Assembly (NCBI GenBank): GCA_034770075.1
Contig: CM068377.1
Span: forward strand, 69,170,358 to 69,234,357
From: Aralia elata
Lineage: Eukaryota > Streptophyta > Magnoliopsida > Apiales > Araliaceae
Reading direction: 5' to 3'
Length of the DNA stretch: 64,000 nt
A program made the position numbers and the translations under genes. Every line of letters begins with the position of its first letter. Position 1 is the stretch's first letter. Below the pieces are notes generated by a model. That model had not been told where the DNA came from. It was given only the letters and a program-made list of their open reading frames with translations, and searched no databases. Shown here piece by piece: positions 1-12,469 of the stretch.

Positions 1-2686
1 TATATGTGTTACATTAATTAAATTATTGTGGAGAATTTTTATATTTAAAGTATGTCTTTAGTTAAGTTTATTTGCTTAAATGCATTATTTAAATAAGCAT
101 GATGTTATTTCTAATTAATTTAATATTAATTAGAGATTTAATAATTTGTCATTATTAATAAAGGAGAATTTTATTTATGTGACTATGTGATTTAATGTAA
201 AATTGTTCTACTTTATTTAATTGATTTAAATGAGATTATTTAATTAATTTAAATATGTGACATGAACTATATTATAAGTTATTTATTAAAATAAATTAGA
301 AAGGAGGAATAAGCGAGTAACCAAACATGGCCTTAGTGGGGTTAGAGTCAGTTAACCCATTATGGGATTAACTAACGACCACACTCTGCCATTCTATTTC
401 ATACGCATCATTCTATCATCAGTTTCTAAAAGTTTATACAGAGAGAGAATTGAGAGGAATTAGAGAATTGAGAAGAAGTTCCATCCAATTGTTGCATAAT
501 CCAAGAACTAGTCAAGGTAATTGCTCGATTTTAGACTTTAATTTATGTTCTTATGAGATTTTATCCCATGAAAGTATATTTCAAGTTTTCTGTATAGAAA
601 GTTCTATGGTTTAATTTTTTATAAAGTAATGTTAGATGTTTGTAAGCATGCATAAATGTGCTTTATGTAAATTATATGTGATTTAGAGTAGTTAAATCCA
701 TGAGATTATGTGTTTAAATGAAGTTCTGGAATTTACACAGTAATTGTATACGAACATGGTTTAAATGTAGGAAATTGATGTCTGTTTTGCATATTAATCG
801 GTTAAATTGATGACTAATTATATTTATGCATGTAAAAATGAAGAAAACAAGAGTTAAATGGATTGAATTGGTTAAGAAACGAATTTACAGTGATTGATTT
901 TGTTAACTGTATCAAAACTTGGCAATAAAGTACGAACAGTTAAATTTTAGTCTTTAATTGGGTTGTTTAGGTTGTCTGTGATGTTAAAATAACTGTTTAT
1001 GGAATGGGTTTTGATTTCATACCATATATGATAATTGGGTAGTGATTTAATCGGTGAATTATGAAAAACTTTGGCCAAATTTGGCATTTTTCTGCGTTCT
1101 TCGCGAACTGCAGAATCTGGAATTCATGTTTCTCCCCCCGGCGAGCTCAATGAACTGCGTTTTCTCCCCCCGGCGAGCTCATTGAACTTAGTTTTCTCGC
1201 CCCGGCGAAGTCTCGCCTCGGTGAGAAAACTGTAAAGGAAATTCGCGCCCCGGCGAGCTCATTACAGGGAATATTAAAATTTTTCTTTCTTTGTAGTTAT
1301 GGTATGTCACCCTATACATGTTTAAAACTTAGATTAATGTGTTGAACGAATACCAAGATGTTGAGTTGGATGCTAAGCATATACTTGCTGATTATAGAAT
1401 ATAAAGATTGATGAACCCTAACTTAGCGTTGAGTTTTAGGAATTCTTAAGTATGATATTGCTATAATTAAGCTTACAACTTCTGAAGTGAGACTGATAAC
1501 CAGAAAATAATTGAGATATTAAAATGAAATTGGATGAGAATGAGTCCTGAAGTGTTTATAATACTGTAACTAATTATTGTTACTGCTTTATAAACGGAAT
1601 GTATAGGTTGATTAAAAAACGTGAATTTTAATTTGTAATCTACGCACAAGGCAAGTTTTCTAACCTTAATCTTTTATTTCATCGAAAGCAAGCTTACTAC
1701 TCCTAATCTTATTATTTTGTTGAAAGCAAGTATCTTATCCTTATTTAATTATTTCTACGCAAGTTCCTGAAATTCATCCTTTTATCATGCAAGTTTTATA
1801 ATGCTATTACTTACTTGAGCAAGTTCTTAATTCTATTTCATTCAATTGTATCTTTTGTGAGATTCAGTCTTTGATTCTCGAATATCAATTAATTTTTATT
1901 TAACCTTGATTGACTAGCGAACCCTTATTGATTCAACTAGTCCTTAGTTGATGAGCGTTCTAAATTCTAGAAATGTATTGAAGTAAATCCAAACCAAACT
2001 TCCTTTGGTGCAGACTCCGATGTCAAACTGAGATGAACAAACCTTATACAGGGGATTTTATTTACGCGTTAGCATTAAGATCTTGTGCACATACATGGTA
2101 CAAATGGCTGATCCCCCTAAGTACGAGAAATAAGGTTCATATAGTCTTACGACTGTTAAAGGTTTAAAATAGAAATACTTGATAACTTAGGACATAGTTC
2201 GTGGTCTTAAGACCCTCAGATGTTCTTTTGAATCTTGTCTTACATTCTTGACTCAAAAGCTGAATCTTCGATTATTCAATATCCGTTGATTATTTCGCAT
2301 GTTATTATTATTGTTTTTATTGTGTTACTTGCTGGGAAATTGTTACTCACCCTTGCATAATAACATTACAGCTAAAGTTGAAAGCGTTAACGAGCCGTCC
2401 ACTAATAAGGGCAAAGGAAAACCAAACAAGTGATGAAGACTTGTTGTATTTGTTTTAATGATGTTTATGTATTAGACTTGATTATGTTTCCGCATTTGAT
2501 GTTTAATTAAGGTTGGATGACCTGGGACTTATTTGTTAAAGATGATGTAACCCTTTAATGGGAGATTTCTATTTTTATTAAGAGTTTTCATTTATTTTGA
2601 ATGGGTAGTTAAACGTAATGTGATGTATTTAAATAGTGAACACCAAGTCCTGAGGAAACGAAGTCCCCGGATTTGGGAGTGTCACA
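1..2686 (+). mobile_element. Tekay/Del-like LTR, left end outside window
   Basis: Collinear along its length with the solo LTR at 35489-38231: shared blocks include the one around 300-400 (TTAACCCATTATGGGATTA) and the end GGGAGTGTCACA. About 120 bp of its 5' end lies outside the window. The sequence right after 2686 is Athila gag-pol linker matching 20034 onward, so this LTR was inserted in element A. The terminal form (TGTGAC...GTCACA) and length fit chromovirus LTRs of the Tekay/Del group, but no internal domain is visible to prove the family. Whether it is a solo LTR or the 3' LTR of a full element cannot be told from this side. No ORF of note. Confidence 0.7.
1131..1260. repeat. GC-rich motif cluster inside the LTR
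   Basis: Four or five spaced copies of a CCCCGGCGAGCTC-like unit lie in otherwise AT-rich DNA, separated by 10-40 bp (TGAACT spacers). The cluster occupies the same place as the GC cluster of the related LTR at 36729-36927, although the motif itself differs. Function unknown. Confidence 0.75.
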
Positions 2687-5600
2687 CTCGAGGTGTTTAA
2701 AAATCGATAGATCAACATACCTTTTGCAGAAGCTTTAGAACAGATGTCGAGCTATGCTAAATTCATGAAAGGTATTTTGAGACAATGGCCTTGACCGAGG
2801 AATGCAGTGCAGTGCTACAAAGAAAGCTACCTCCTAAGTTGAAGGATCCAGGCATTTTCACCATACCGTGCAGTATTTGTATCTTATCATTTAGCAAATG
2901 TTTATCTAACTTGGGTGCTAGCATAAATCTCATGCCTCTATCAGTATATACTCAGTTGGGACTTCTTGCACCAAAGCTAACAAATATATCTCTTTAGCTT
3001 GCAGATAGGTCTGTTACTTATCTGAGGGGGATTGTGGAGGACATTCTTGTAAAGGTGGATAAGTTCATCTTTCTAACTGATTTTATCATCCTTGACTATG
3101 AGAAAGACAAAAACCTTCCCATTATTCTTGGGAGACCATTTCTAGCCATTGGGAGGACTTTAATAGATGTTCAAAAGGGAGAGCTGACTATGCAGGTTCA
3201 GGACTAAGAGGTCACATTCAATATATTCAAGGCAATGAAATTCCCTTCAGATAAAGAAGAATGCTTTCAGGTGGATGTGGTTGAGCAGACCGTGAATGAC
3301 GAACTTCTAAATGTTTTGAACAATGACCCATTGGAAACCACTCTGATGGGGGATTTTGATATGGATGATCCACAGTTGATTGAATACTCTATTGGATGGA
3401 CCATCGCTGATATAAAAAGAATCAGCCCCTTATTTTGCATGCACAAAATCCTGATGGAAGATGACAGCAAACCTACCATAGAGCATCAAAGAAGGATAAA
3501 TCCCATCATGAAAGAGGTGGTAAAAGGAGAAATTCTGAAATAGCTAGATGCTGGGATCATCTACCCCATCTCTGACAGTCCGTGGGTGAGCCTTGTGTAG
3601 TGTGTACCAAAGAAGGGAGGAATAACTGTGGTAAGAAATGAGAACAACGAGTTGATACCTACTCGAACAGTCACGGGATGGAGAGTCTGTATGGACTATC
3701 GAAAGCTCAACAAAGCCACGAGGAAAGATCACTTCCCACTTCCATTCAAAGATCAAATGTTGGACAGACTAGCAGGGCATGAATACTACTGTTTGGCTGA
3801 CGGATATTCTGGTTATAATCAAATTGCCATCGCTCCAGAGGATCAAGAGAAGACAACTTTTACTTGTCCATATGGAACTTTTGCTTTCAGGCGAATGTCC
3901 TTCGGTCTATGTAATGCTCCAGCCACATTTCAATGGTGCATGATGGCAATATTTTCTGACATGGTAGAAATCAAGATGGAGGTTTTTATGGATGATTTCT
4001 CAGTGTTCGGAAATTCCTTCGACAGCTGTCTAGAAAATTTGATCATGGTACTGAAGAGATGCGTGGAAATAAACCTTGTGCTTAATTAGGAGAAATGTCA
4101 CTTCATGGTTCAATAAAGAATAATATTAGGACACAAAGTCTTAGTAAAAGGTTTGGAGGTGGATAAAGCAAAATTAGAAACCATCGAGAAATTGCCTCCA
4201 CCAACTTCTGTAAAGGGAGTTCGGAGTTTTTTGGGCCATGCTGGGTTCTACCGCAGATTTATCAAAGACTTCTCCAAAATCACAAAACCCCTGTGCAATC
4301 TATTGGAAAAGGATGTCCCATTCATATTCGATGAAAATTGCTTAGCAGCCTTTGAGTTGTTGAAAAAGAAGTTGACAACAGCACCTGTGATAGTGGCACC
4401 GGACTGGTCTCTACCATTTGAGCTTATGTGTGATGCTAGTGATTACGCTGTGGGCGTGGTATTGGGATAGCGCAGAGATAAGGTTCTACATTCAGTCTAC
4501 TACGCCAGCAAAACACTCTCAGTCGCCCAAATGAATTACACCACCATCGAGAAGGAACTACTCGTTGTTGTTTCTGCATTCGACAAGTTCTGGTCCTATC
4601 TCATTGGAACAAAGGTAGTGGTGTACACAGACCATGCAGCGATCCTATATTTGATTTCAAAGAAAGATGTCAAACCAAGATTAATTAGGTGGATCCTTTT
4701 GCTCCAAGAATTTGACCTGGAAATAAAGGACAAGAAAGGCACGGAGAACTTAGTAGCCGATCATCTCTCTAGATTAGACAATCCGGAGCAGGAAGGTAAA
4801 GATAAGGTTGAAATAAATGATTGTTTCCCTGATGAACAGTTATTTGCAGTAACATCTGAGATCCCATGGTTCACTGATATTGTCAACTATCTTATGAGTC
4901 ATGTACTACCACCGGATCTAACTTCTCAACAGAAGAAGAAATATTTGCATTATGTAAAGAGATACATGTGGGACGAGCCTTACTTGTTCAAACAATGTAC
5001 AGATCTTGTGATCCGAAGGTGCATTCCTGATGCCGAGACCTCCAGTATATTGCATACATGTCATTCTTCTCTGTATGGAGGCCATTATGGGACGCAAAGA
5101 ACCGCAGCCAAAGTACTCCAAGCCGGGTTCTATTGGCCCACTTTGTTCAAAGATGCCCACCAATTCATAAAGAATTGTGATCGATGCCAACGGGTGGGCA
5201 ACATCTCCAACCGCAATGAAATGCCACTAAATGTAATCTTGGAGGTGGAAATCTTTGACGTATGGGGGATAGACTTTATGGGACCATTCCCGTTATACCG
5301 TAACAATCTCTATATCCTTCTTGCAGTTGATTATGTGTCCAAATGGGTGGAAGCTTCTGCTTTACCAACCAATGATGCTAAGGTGGTTCTTAGGTTCCTA
5401 CAAAAGAGCATTTTCACTAGATTTGGCACTCCACGAGCTATCATCAGTGATGAAGGGAGTCATTTCTACAATAAACAGTTCACAACCCTCCTAGCCAAAT
5501 ACGGAGTGAGGCACATGATTTCCATGGCTTACCACCCGCAAACAAATGGGCATGCCGAAGTGTCAAATAGAGAGGTCAAGAGAATTCTGGAGAAGATTGT

Positions 5601-6149
5601 TAATCCTTCCAAAAAAGACTGGTCATTAAAGCTAGATGAAGCATTATGGGCATATAGAACCGCCTATAAGGCACCCCTCGGCATGTCTCCATACCATGTG
5701 GTCTATGGCAAGGCTTGTCATCTTTAGGTTGAACTAGAGCACAAAGCTTATTGGGCGACAAGAAGTTAAATTTTGACCCATCTGCAGCGGGAGAGAGGAG
5801 ACTTCTACAGCTAAATGAACTTGATGAGTTTTGTTTACAAGCCTATGAGAATTCCAAACTCTACAAAGAAAAAGTAAAGAGATGGCACGACCGAAAAATC
5901 ATCGAGAGAAAATTTGAACCGGGCCAAGCGGTCTTGCTATTCAACTCCAGGCTCAAATTGTTCTCGGGAAAGCTCAAATCCCGTTGGTTGGGTCCATTTA
6001 CCATTACCGCTGTATTCCCACATGGAGCCGTCGAAATAATTGGAAAGGACAGTGAACAACCGTTCAAAGTGAATGGCCAACGGCTAAAACACTATTGGGG
6101 AGGCGAAGTCGATCGCCAAGAATCCTCAGTTGTCCTAGCCATGGATTGA
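2687..6149 (+). pseudogene. Element A pol (protease-RT-RNase H-integrase), broken
   Basis: Retrotransposon polyprotein that would process the particle, copy the RNA and insert the cDNA. Protease lies around 2785-3190 with NLGAS where the active site should read DLGAS (codon 2908-2910), and LGRPFLA at the flap end. RT runs about 3390-4470 with MDYRKLNKAT and the catalytic FMDD (near 3985). RNase H is about 4400-4780. Integrase is about 5040-5730, with the zinc-binding HHCC region, GIDFMG, ISDEGSHF and GHAEVSN carrying the D, D and E residues. A C-terminal region follows in a -1 shifted frame from about 5745. Stops occur at 2995, 3541, 3598, 4087, 4468 and 5725. About 255 bp present in C between protease and RT are missing at 3389. 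Cannot be functional. Confidence 0.93.
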
Positions 6150-6174
6150 GCAACATTGGATAGTCGAGCTAACA

Positions 6175-6207
6175 GACTTTAAACCAAGCGCTTCTCGGGA
6201 GGCAACC
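6175..6207 (+). promoter_or_regulatory. Conserved post-pol block of Athila elements
   Basis: GACTTTAAACCAAGCGCTTC followed by GGGAGGCAACC, 25 bp after the pol stop. The same block follows pol in B (17126) and C (23793) and follows the single ORF of the non-autonomous element G (50757). Its retention where pol is absent suggests a cis role. It contains the 8-bp palindrome AAGCGCTT. Confidence 0.6.
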
Positions 6208-6261
6208 TGAATTTATTGTTTTACTTTTTACTTCTGTGTGATTTTAATTTAGTTTGTATGA

Positions 6262-6291
6262 TTTCATTTTAACATGTTTGTTACTTTTCAG
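6262..6291 (+). promoter_or_regulatory. Possible 3' splice site after pol
   Basis: A T-rich tract ends in TTACTTTTCAG|GT. G has the equivalent CAATTGTTTTCAG|GT at 50864-50876, at the same distance from the conserved post-pol block. It could serve a spliced RNA expressing the 3' ORF. This is inference from sequence form only. Confidence 0.35.
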
Positions 6292-7664
6292 GTATCCAAT
6301 CACACCCTAAACCGTGAGACTTAAACAGACTTTATGTTTGGGGGTGTAAAGTACACTGCATTGCGTATGCATCGTTTGTAAGTTTATAAGTTTGAATTGA
6401 GATTTTCGTCCCTTTTTAGGTATGTTAGATGTTTTTAAGAATTGAGTTTTCACCTGATATTCTAATGTGTGTCAAGTGTGTTTCAAAAAAAAACATTTAT
6501 CCAGGGAGTTAATAGGAGGGCGCAGCTGTGACACCCCCAAATTCGGGTTTTCTAACCTCGAATTCGGTGTTCACGATTCTCAACAACAAACATACTTTCT
6601 AACTAAATGCGGAATAATAATCATACAAAGTCTATCGAAATAATAATAAAGTCTTACAACATGGTCCCAAGGTTCTTTAACCTTAACTTAGAAACATACC
6701 CTTAATACAATAAGAGTTCACATAACCAAGTAACATTTTCAGATAACTAATACATAAGCCCTATCAGGCAACTATTCTTGCACCTTCCCTTTTCCTTTGT
6801 CCCCTTTTGACGTTTTTGCCTTAGCTGAAATAAAAATCATGATATAGCAAGGGTAAGCAACTAGTTTGCTTAGCAAGTTTATACACAAGGGAGGTATATC
6901 ATGATTAGAAGGAAGTTTCGCTTTCAATGTTCAGCAATAGTATAAGAGTGTGAAGAAACATGAATTAATAATCAACAGTTGAATATTCGAATACTTGAAT
7001 GACAGTTACTGAGTGGTTGAAAATAACCATAGACATTTGCCAAGGTTCTCAGCATTTAAACTGGACCTCTTAATATGTTTTGGTAATCAAGGGGATCAGC
7101 CTTTCATACCCCGTGATTTATGCATAAACACTTAATAACCAGCATTGATATCATGCCTTAATCAAATTTATCCTTTTCTCAGCCAAGAGTTCTTACCATA
7201 ACGATTTAATAAGAACAGCTTTTAAAATACATTTGATTTCACAAATTTAGACATGCTTGATCTAGCTGATACAAATAGCATAGATCTATCTCATAAACAG
7301 TTCATGCTTGAAAGAACTTTAACTTAATTCACAATTCAATAATAATAGAATAGGAATTCAATTGCACAAGGTGCAAATCTCAATAACCAGTATAGATGTG
7401 AATAATCAACAATAATTATTCACTAACATGCTTCAAAAATCATAACTCGAGTTTGAGTTAGGGAACTTGCCTGTCTGCTCAGCTACAAATAATTCTAGCT
7501 TTAACTAATTGGCCTTGAAGAACATAACATTGATAACGTCGATCTACCAATTAGTATTGCGTAGTTGTATATCGATACGCTTACTTATGCTATTTATTTA
7601 ACAATTAAGCAAATCACATAGCACACATAAGTTAATAAACTATCGTAAATCCTATAAGACACTT

Positions 7665-8000
7665 AATATTATTAATCCTGATAATATTTAATTCACCTCT
7701 TAGTATTATTAGTCCACTAGTAACACTTTTATTCGTTTACTAATATTATTAACATCTTAATAATATTTTAATCATCCAATAATACTTTAATCTAATATTA
7801 TTAATCTCTTAATAATATTTTAATACTCATATCATTAATAATATTTTAATCTAATATTATTAGCCATTTTAATAATATCTTAATCATTTATTAATGCTAA
7901 AAACAAATATTATTACCCATTCAATAATATTTCCATAAAGTTTTAATCTTAATATTTCTTTGTTTACTTAAAAATATCGAATTCTTATATTACAAATATC
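7665..8000. repeat. AT-rich degenerate repeat in solo LTR
   Basis: About ten imperfect copies of TTAATAATATTTTAATC-like units, 20-30 bp apart, all within the solo LTR. Low-complexity sequence; no coding potential. Confidence 0.6.
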
Positions 8001-9236
8001 ATAGTAATATTTTAATAAGTTATTAGGCGAATAAACAATTTATTCTAATTGTTTTACCCTTTATTAAACAACTCATTTACTACCCATAAAATGTCATAAA
8101 TATTATTTCTCATTAAATATTACCAAAATACCCCTCAATAGTCAGAATATATAATATTAGGAGTGTCCAAGCTTAAAAATCACATTTTCCTTATTTATGA
8201 CATCATTTAACCATTTATTTTCTTTTAACCATAACTATAACATTATTATGAAAAATAGCAAATAGATTCTAAAAATTATTATCCTCTGGATCTAGATAGT
8301 ATATGGTCCAACAATGATCCACAAATTTTTCTGGAATTTTAGAAAGTGATTTACTATTTTTAAAGTACTCAAAACCTCCGAATCTTGTTACATTTTTCAT
8401 AAATCAAGTTTTGCTCAGCAAAATTCTGAAATGTTCTGGGTACACTCTCATAACATGCATAAACATATTGTAAAAATTTCATATGTTTTCAAGGTACACA
8501 CAGTGAGAAATCCGGGTATGAATATTTAGGAGTCCTTCACGGTAAAAGCCATTACACAAAACGTACACATCGAAACGTGTTCATTCTTTTTCCTACTTGT
8601 AGATAATTCTTAAGGTACCTCTGTGATTTTTCCTAGATTTTTAACAGATACATAACTGGCCGAAACAACCTTTGGAAAAATGAGGACAGCAAGCTTTTAG
8701 GATTTTAAAGCTTTAAGTTTTATAGCTGGACTGTTTTGGGAAAATAGCCCCCAAGGCTTCAAAAATTATTGGATTTGTGTTATACCACTTGGGTTTACTA
8801 GCTAACTCATGTACCTAGCACCCTCTTTCAACGGATCACAAATCCAAGTTGTAGATCTCAAGTTATGGGTGATCCAAGTGAAGAAAAGCTAGGGTTTTTA
8901 CCCTTTAAGAACATAAGTTCCTTTTCTTCCTTTGAATCTCCATTCTAACACTCAAGAGGATTAGATCTATACATGAAGCATGAAGATCTAATGATTCTTG
9001 AGTCTTAGAACAAAATCTCTCAAAAACTATGAAAATAAAACAAAGTAAGAAAGAAGGAAATGGTTTAGGGTTTCACCTTAATCTTGTAGCTACTCTCCTT
9101 GATCTACCAAAGTATGTGATGAACTTGAGATGCATTAACTATGCTAATCTCACTCTCTTTTTATCTCTAAGCTCTTACTCTCTGTACTTGGTGAATAATA
9201 AATGAACCAACCCCTACTATCATTGGTGAGGGGTCC

Positions 9237-9244
9237 TATTTATA
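9237..9244 (-). promoter_or_regulatory. TATA box of the solo LTR (TATAAATA)
   Basis: Minus-strand TATAAATAGGACCCC context, about 555 bp from the LTR 5' end at 9799. It is a plausible U3 core promoter. The LTR at 24829-27335 has the same box much closer to its left end, which shows that one is truncated. Confidence 0.55.
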
Positions 9245-9410
9245 GGAAAGTAGAGACCATGGGCAAAATAGTCATTAATCATGACTAGGCAAGGGCAATT
9301 TGATCACTTCATCAATAATAGGAAGCTTCCTAGCAACTTCCTCAAGGGTATTTTAATCATTACGCATCTTCTTTTAAGGTTAAAATAGTCTTTTCGCAAA
9401 ATCTTAATTA

Positions 9411-9655
9411 TCCATTAGTTATTAACCATTCTTCATTGGTTATTAGACATTGGTTATTATCTTGCAATAATTACATTGTTTAAACACAATGGTTATTATC
9501 CCGCCATAATTACATTGGTTATTAACTACTTGGATATACAATGGTTATTTCCCCTTCATAATTACCTTGGTTATTAACCACTCTTGGCCATTTTAGCCAT
9601 TACACACCAATTCCTACACTTGACTCACATATGGTTATTTCTTAACCATAGTTAT
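9411..9655 (-). repeat. Reiterated TTGGTTATTA motif in U3
   Basis: About eight copies of (A)TTGGTTATTA or close variants at 20-40 bp spacing, upstream of the TATA box in the LTR's own orientation. The position is typical of LTR enhancer repeats; function not shown. Confidence 0.55.
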
Positions 9656-9799
9656 ATCATACCTGCCAACACAAGTATAGACACATCTTATACATCTCCC
9701 ACCAATTAACCCAAGTTGGTTTAAATAGAACACAACGTTAACTCATTAAATTAAATTAGATTTAATTAATAAGGACGTTCAAAATTCACGGGCATTACA

Positions 9800-9923
9800 G
9801 CAGCTGCGCCGTTCCTCAAGTCATCCAACGCACAGTTGCGTCGGGGTCTGTCAGCCTACTGCAACTGAGAACCAGCGCAGTTGCGCCCAAAATCAGTGCA
9901 ACAATGGCGCAGCTGCGCCCGTC
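9800..9923 (+). repeat. GCGCAGCTGCGCC cluster in A post-pol region
   Basis: Continues from 6518-6526 across the solo LTR. Units include GCAGCTGCGCC, CACAGTTGCG, GCGCAGTTGCGCCC and GGCGCAGCTGCGCCCG, spaced about 35-45 bp. The same cluster, with the same flanking words (an A-run, then GGGAGTT, before it), lies at 51128-51231 in element G. Confidence 0.8.
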
Positions 9924-10111
9924 GGCTGAAATTTTTTTTTATAAAGGCTCGTCCCTATCAGTCAAGTCACATCACAAACCATAAACCCTAAACCTAATAT
10001 CTCCCAAGCAGCAGAAGCAAACACAAAAAACCCCCTCCCATCCTCTCTTGCTATCTTCACCAAACCCTAGCTACATCAAATCTCCACACCAAACCCTAAC
10101 CATATTCAATC

Positions 10112-11263
10112 ATGCCGAAGAGAGCACGCACACCCCAACCATCTTCATCCAGCAGTGAGTCCGAATCTGCGGGTAGTGGCATCAACACTCTGGATGCCAC
10201 CAAGTTCGTCAACCTCTCAGCCCAACACTACTACTGGGAGGTGTTGAGCGCCAAATCATTCATACCAAAGAGGGGTTTGAAACCCAAGGCACAGGATGGG
10301 AGGATTCTGGACCAAATCTGACGCTTGGGATGGTTGCTTTTCATCGAGACACCATTGTCCGCCCCTATGGTAATTGTTCGGGAATTCTACACAAATGCCC
10401 GTGAGACCCAAAATGGCATCTCCTTCGTACGGGGCAAGCAGGTCCCTTACACCGCGCAGGCAATCAACGAGTTATTCAGGTTTCCCTCCACTTCTGCTGA
10501 GACCACCAACTGGGTGGTAAATGAGCGCTTCGAGACTGATCTCGATGCTTTGGTTCGGGAGATGTGCCAACCGGGCACCCAATGGAAGACGCAGGCGGGG
10601 ACCACTTAGAAAGTCCACTTCCCCCAGACTGCGCTGAACAGATTTGCCAAGGCGTGGTACGCCTTCATTTGCACGAGTCTACTGCCGACCACCCACCACC
10701 AGGACGTGACCCGGGACCGAGCGGTTATTTTACACTGCATTCTGAAAGGAGGGAGCATTGACGTGGGTTACATCATTCACCAGTCTATGCTTCGATTTAT
10801 GCGGGCAGTCACTTCCGGTGCCATTCCACACGCTTCAATTGTCACACGCCTTTGTCTTGCGGCGAAGGTGGAATGGGGCGAGGAGACCCTCCAGTTGCCC
10901 ATGCGGGACATTGACAGCGCCACGATCAGAAAGTTCAACGTATGGTGCGGTGGAGAATCCCAGCCTAATGGGTTAGGTTTTATTATTGCTGATGAGGAGG
11001 AGGAGGACAATGACGAGGAGGAGCCTGCACCGCCACTGCACGTGCAACAGAGAGGAGTAGGTGGCCACGAGCGCGAGATGCGCCGCCTGCAGTGCCGCAT
11101 GGACGTGTTGCACACGAGCTTCAGAGACTACAGTGTCTCCTTTGCGGGTGCACTATTTGAGGCATTCAGCCAGCAAGGTCCATGTCGAGTTTCCCACCTT
11201 TGGAGCAACATCCCTTATCCTCCGCCTGACACACCGCTTGGCGGCACCGAGGACGACTCTTAG
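10112..11263 (+). pseudogene. Athila 3' ORF with plant transposon-protein domain
   Basis: One frame of about 383 codons with two stops (10319-10321 and 10607-10609). The middle (residues 70-270) resembles the plant-specific 'putative plant transposon protein' domain (Pfam PF20167, from memory), seen downstream of pol in Athila-like elements: FIETPLSAPMVIVREFY, a VRGKQV stretch, INELF, then RAVILHCILKG and VGYIIHQSML. The N terminus is basic and Ser-rich and the C terminus has an acidic Glu/Asp run. Its role is not established. It sits where Athila elements carry an env-like gene, but I see no convincing signal peptide or membrane span. The start at MPKRAR is matched by MAPKRH at 18225 in B. 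Confidence 0.75.
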
Positions 11264-11856
11264 GGGAGTATCTCCTTACCCTTTTATCTCTAATGAGGAC
11301 ATTGCATATTTTAAGTTTGGGGGTATTAGGGTCTGCCTATTTGTGATGCTTTTATTGTGATGCTTTTTATTTATCTGTTTTTATTATTAGTTTATTTGCT
11401 TGTTTTCTTTAATTTTTATTAATATTTGCATGATTCAAAAAAAATAAATAAAAATAAAAAATAAATATTTCATGCATATCATATCATGTAGTTTAGTTTG
11501 CATAATCCTAACATCTAGATTAGTAAACATTCTCACTTGCCTGTGATGAGATTTTTGTTCAAAATGCTAAATGCTAAGGCTTGGGTCGAATGCCATGATA
11601 TACTGCAAATCTTCTCTTGTTTTGAGTCTGATAGAACCGATTAGCACGCCTTTAGTAGTTATCTTACTAAGTAGCCTAAAGATTTGCATAATTGAGTTTT
11701 GGGGAGAAATTGATGTGTTAATAAAAGAAAAGTAAATGAGGGTAGTGTAAGCTGAGACAACGCAAGTGTCTAAGTTTGGGGGAAAACTTAGTGGAGCATT
11801 TGAACAATGAGATGGAGCGTAAAACGCACTCGTTGTTGTTTATTATGATTACTAAA

Positions 11857-11888
<32 letters not shown>

Positions 11889-12469
11889 AAATAAAATATG
11901 AATAAATGCTTGGTTAGCCTAGTTTTGTGGCCTTTGATACTCGAGTAAGTACGCCCTACGGGATGTCTCTACACCTAGCACCCTAACACCATTTGGTTTG
12001 GGAGTCGTTGGTCAAAAGCTCGCTACATGGGTATCGTTGAAAAGCCTAAGGAAACTGGGCATTGCACAACCAAGCATCATAGTCCTAATAACCTCCAAGT
12101 CAATCCCCACTCTAGACATTGCAGTTTCGCAGCTACAACTCAACCCATTTATTGTGTTTACAAGTTGGAGTATACAAATTTCCCCCTAAGAAACATATTA
12201 TGAGAATCATTTGGGTTGTTATAAGTTTGATGATTACTGCACACACTCACTGTTTTCAATCATTACAAGGTTTGATTTGCATGACTGTCATGGTACATGA
12301 ACTAAGTTTTGGTTAGGAGCCTTATGTGTTTATGATCGTGATTATTCTGAGGCAAAGCACTTGGATTGTTTACTAATTGATGAGGATTCATGGTGCATTT
12401 TATAGATTATTGCATTTCATCCATGTTGCTTTCATTTCATTGTAACTGCTTGAGGGCAAGCAATAGTTC
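11264..12469 (+). other. A 3' non-coding region
   Basis: No credible gene. It holds PPT-like tracts AAGTTTGGGGG at 11313-11323 and 11772-11782, one copy of the hairpin motif GAGCGTAAAACGCACTC (11815-11831), a (TA)n run and an AT-rich tail. Parts resemble the 3' region of G (51880-52910). Confidence 0.7.
11857..11882. repeat. (TA)n microsatellite
   Basis: Thirteen uninterrupted AT dinucleotides, followed by AAAAT-type repeats. Confidence 0.95.

Larger units (their letters stand above)
6527..9799 (-). mobile_element. Solo LTR, Tekay/Del-like, minus strand
   Basis: Read on the minus strand it begins TGTAATGCCCG and ends GGGGGTGTCACA, with TG...CA termini and 3273 bp in all. It is flanked by the 5-bp direct repeat GCAGC (6522-6526 and 9800-9804). 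Removing it restores a continuous GCGCAGCTGCGCC unit of element A. It has no coding region, so it is a solo LTR left by LTR-LTR recombination. Its 3' end resembles those of the LTRs at 1-2686 and 35489-38231, but most of its length differs, so it is a separate family of the same type. Confidence 0.85.

Noticed and set aside
10777..11115. Minus-strand ORF of 112 codons
   Set aside because: Opposite strand of the 3' ORF of A; its Ser run is the complement of the GAG/GAC acidic codons.
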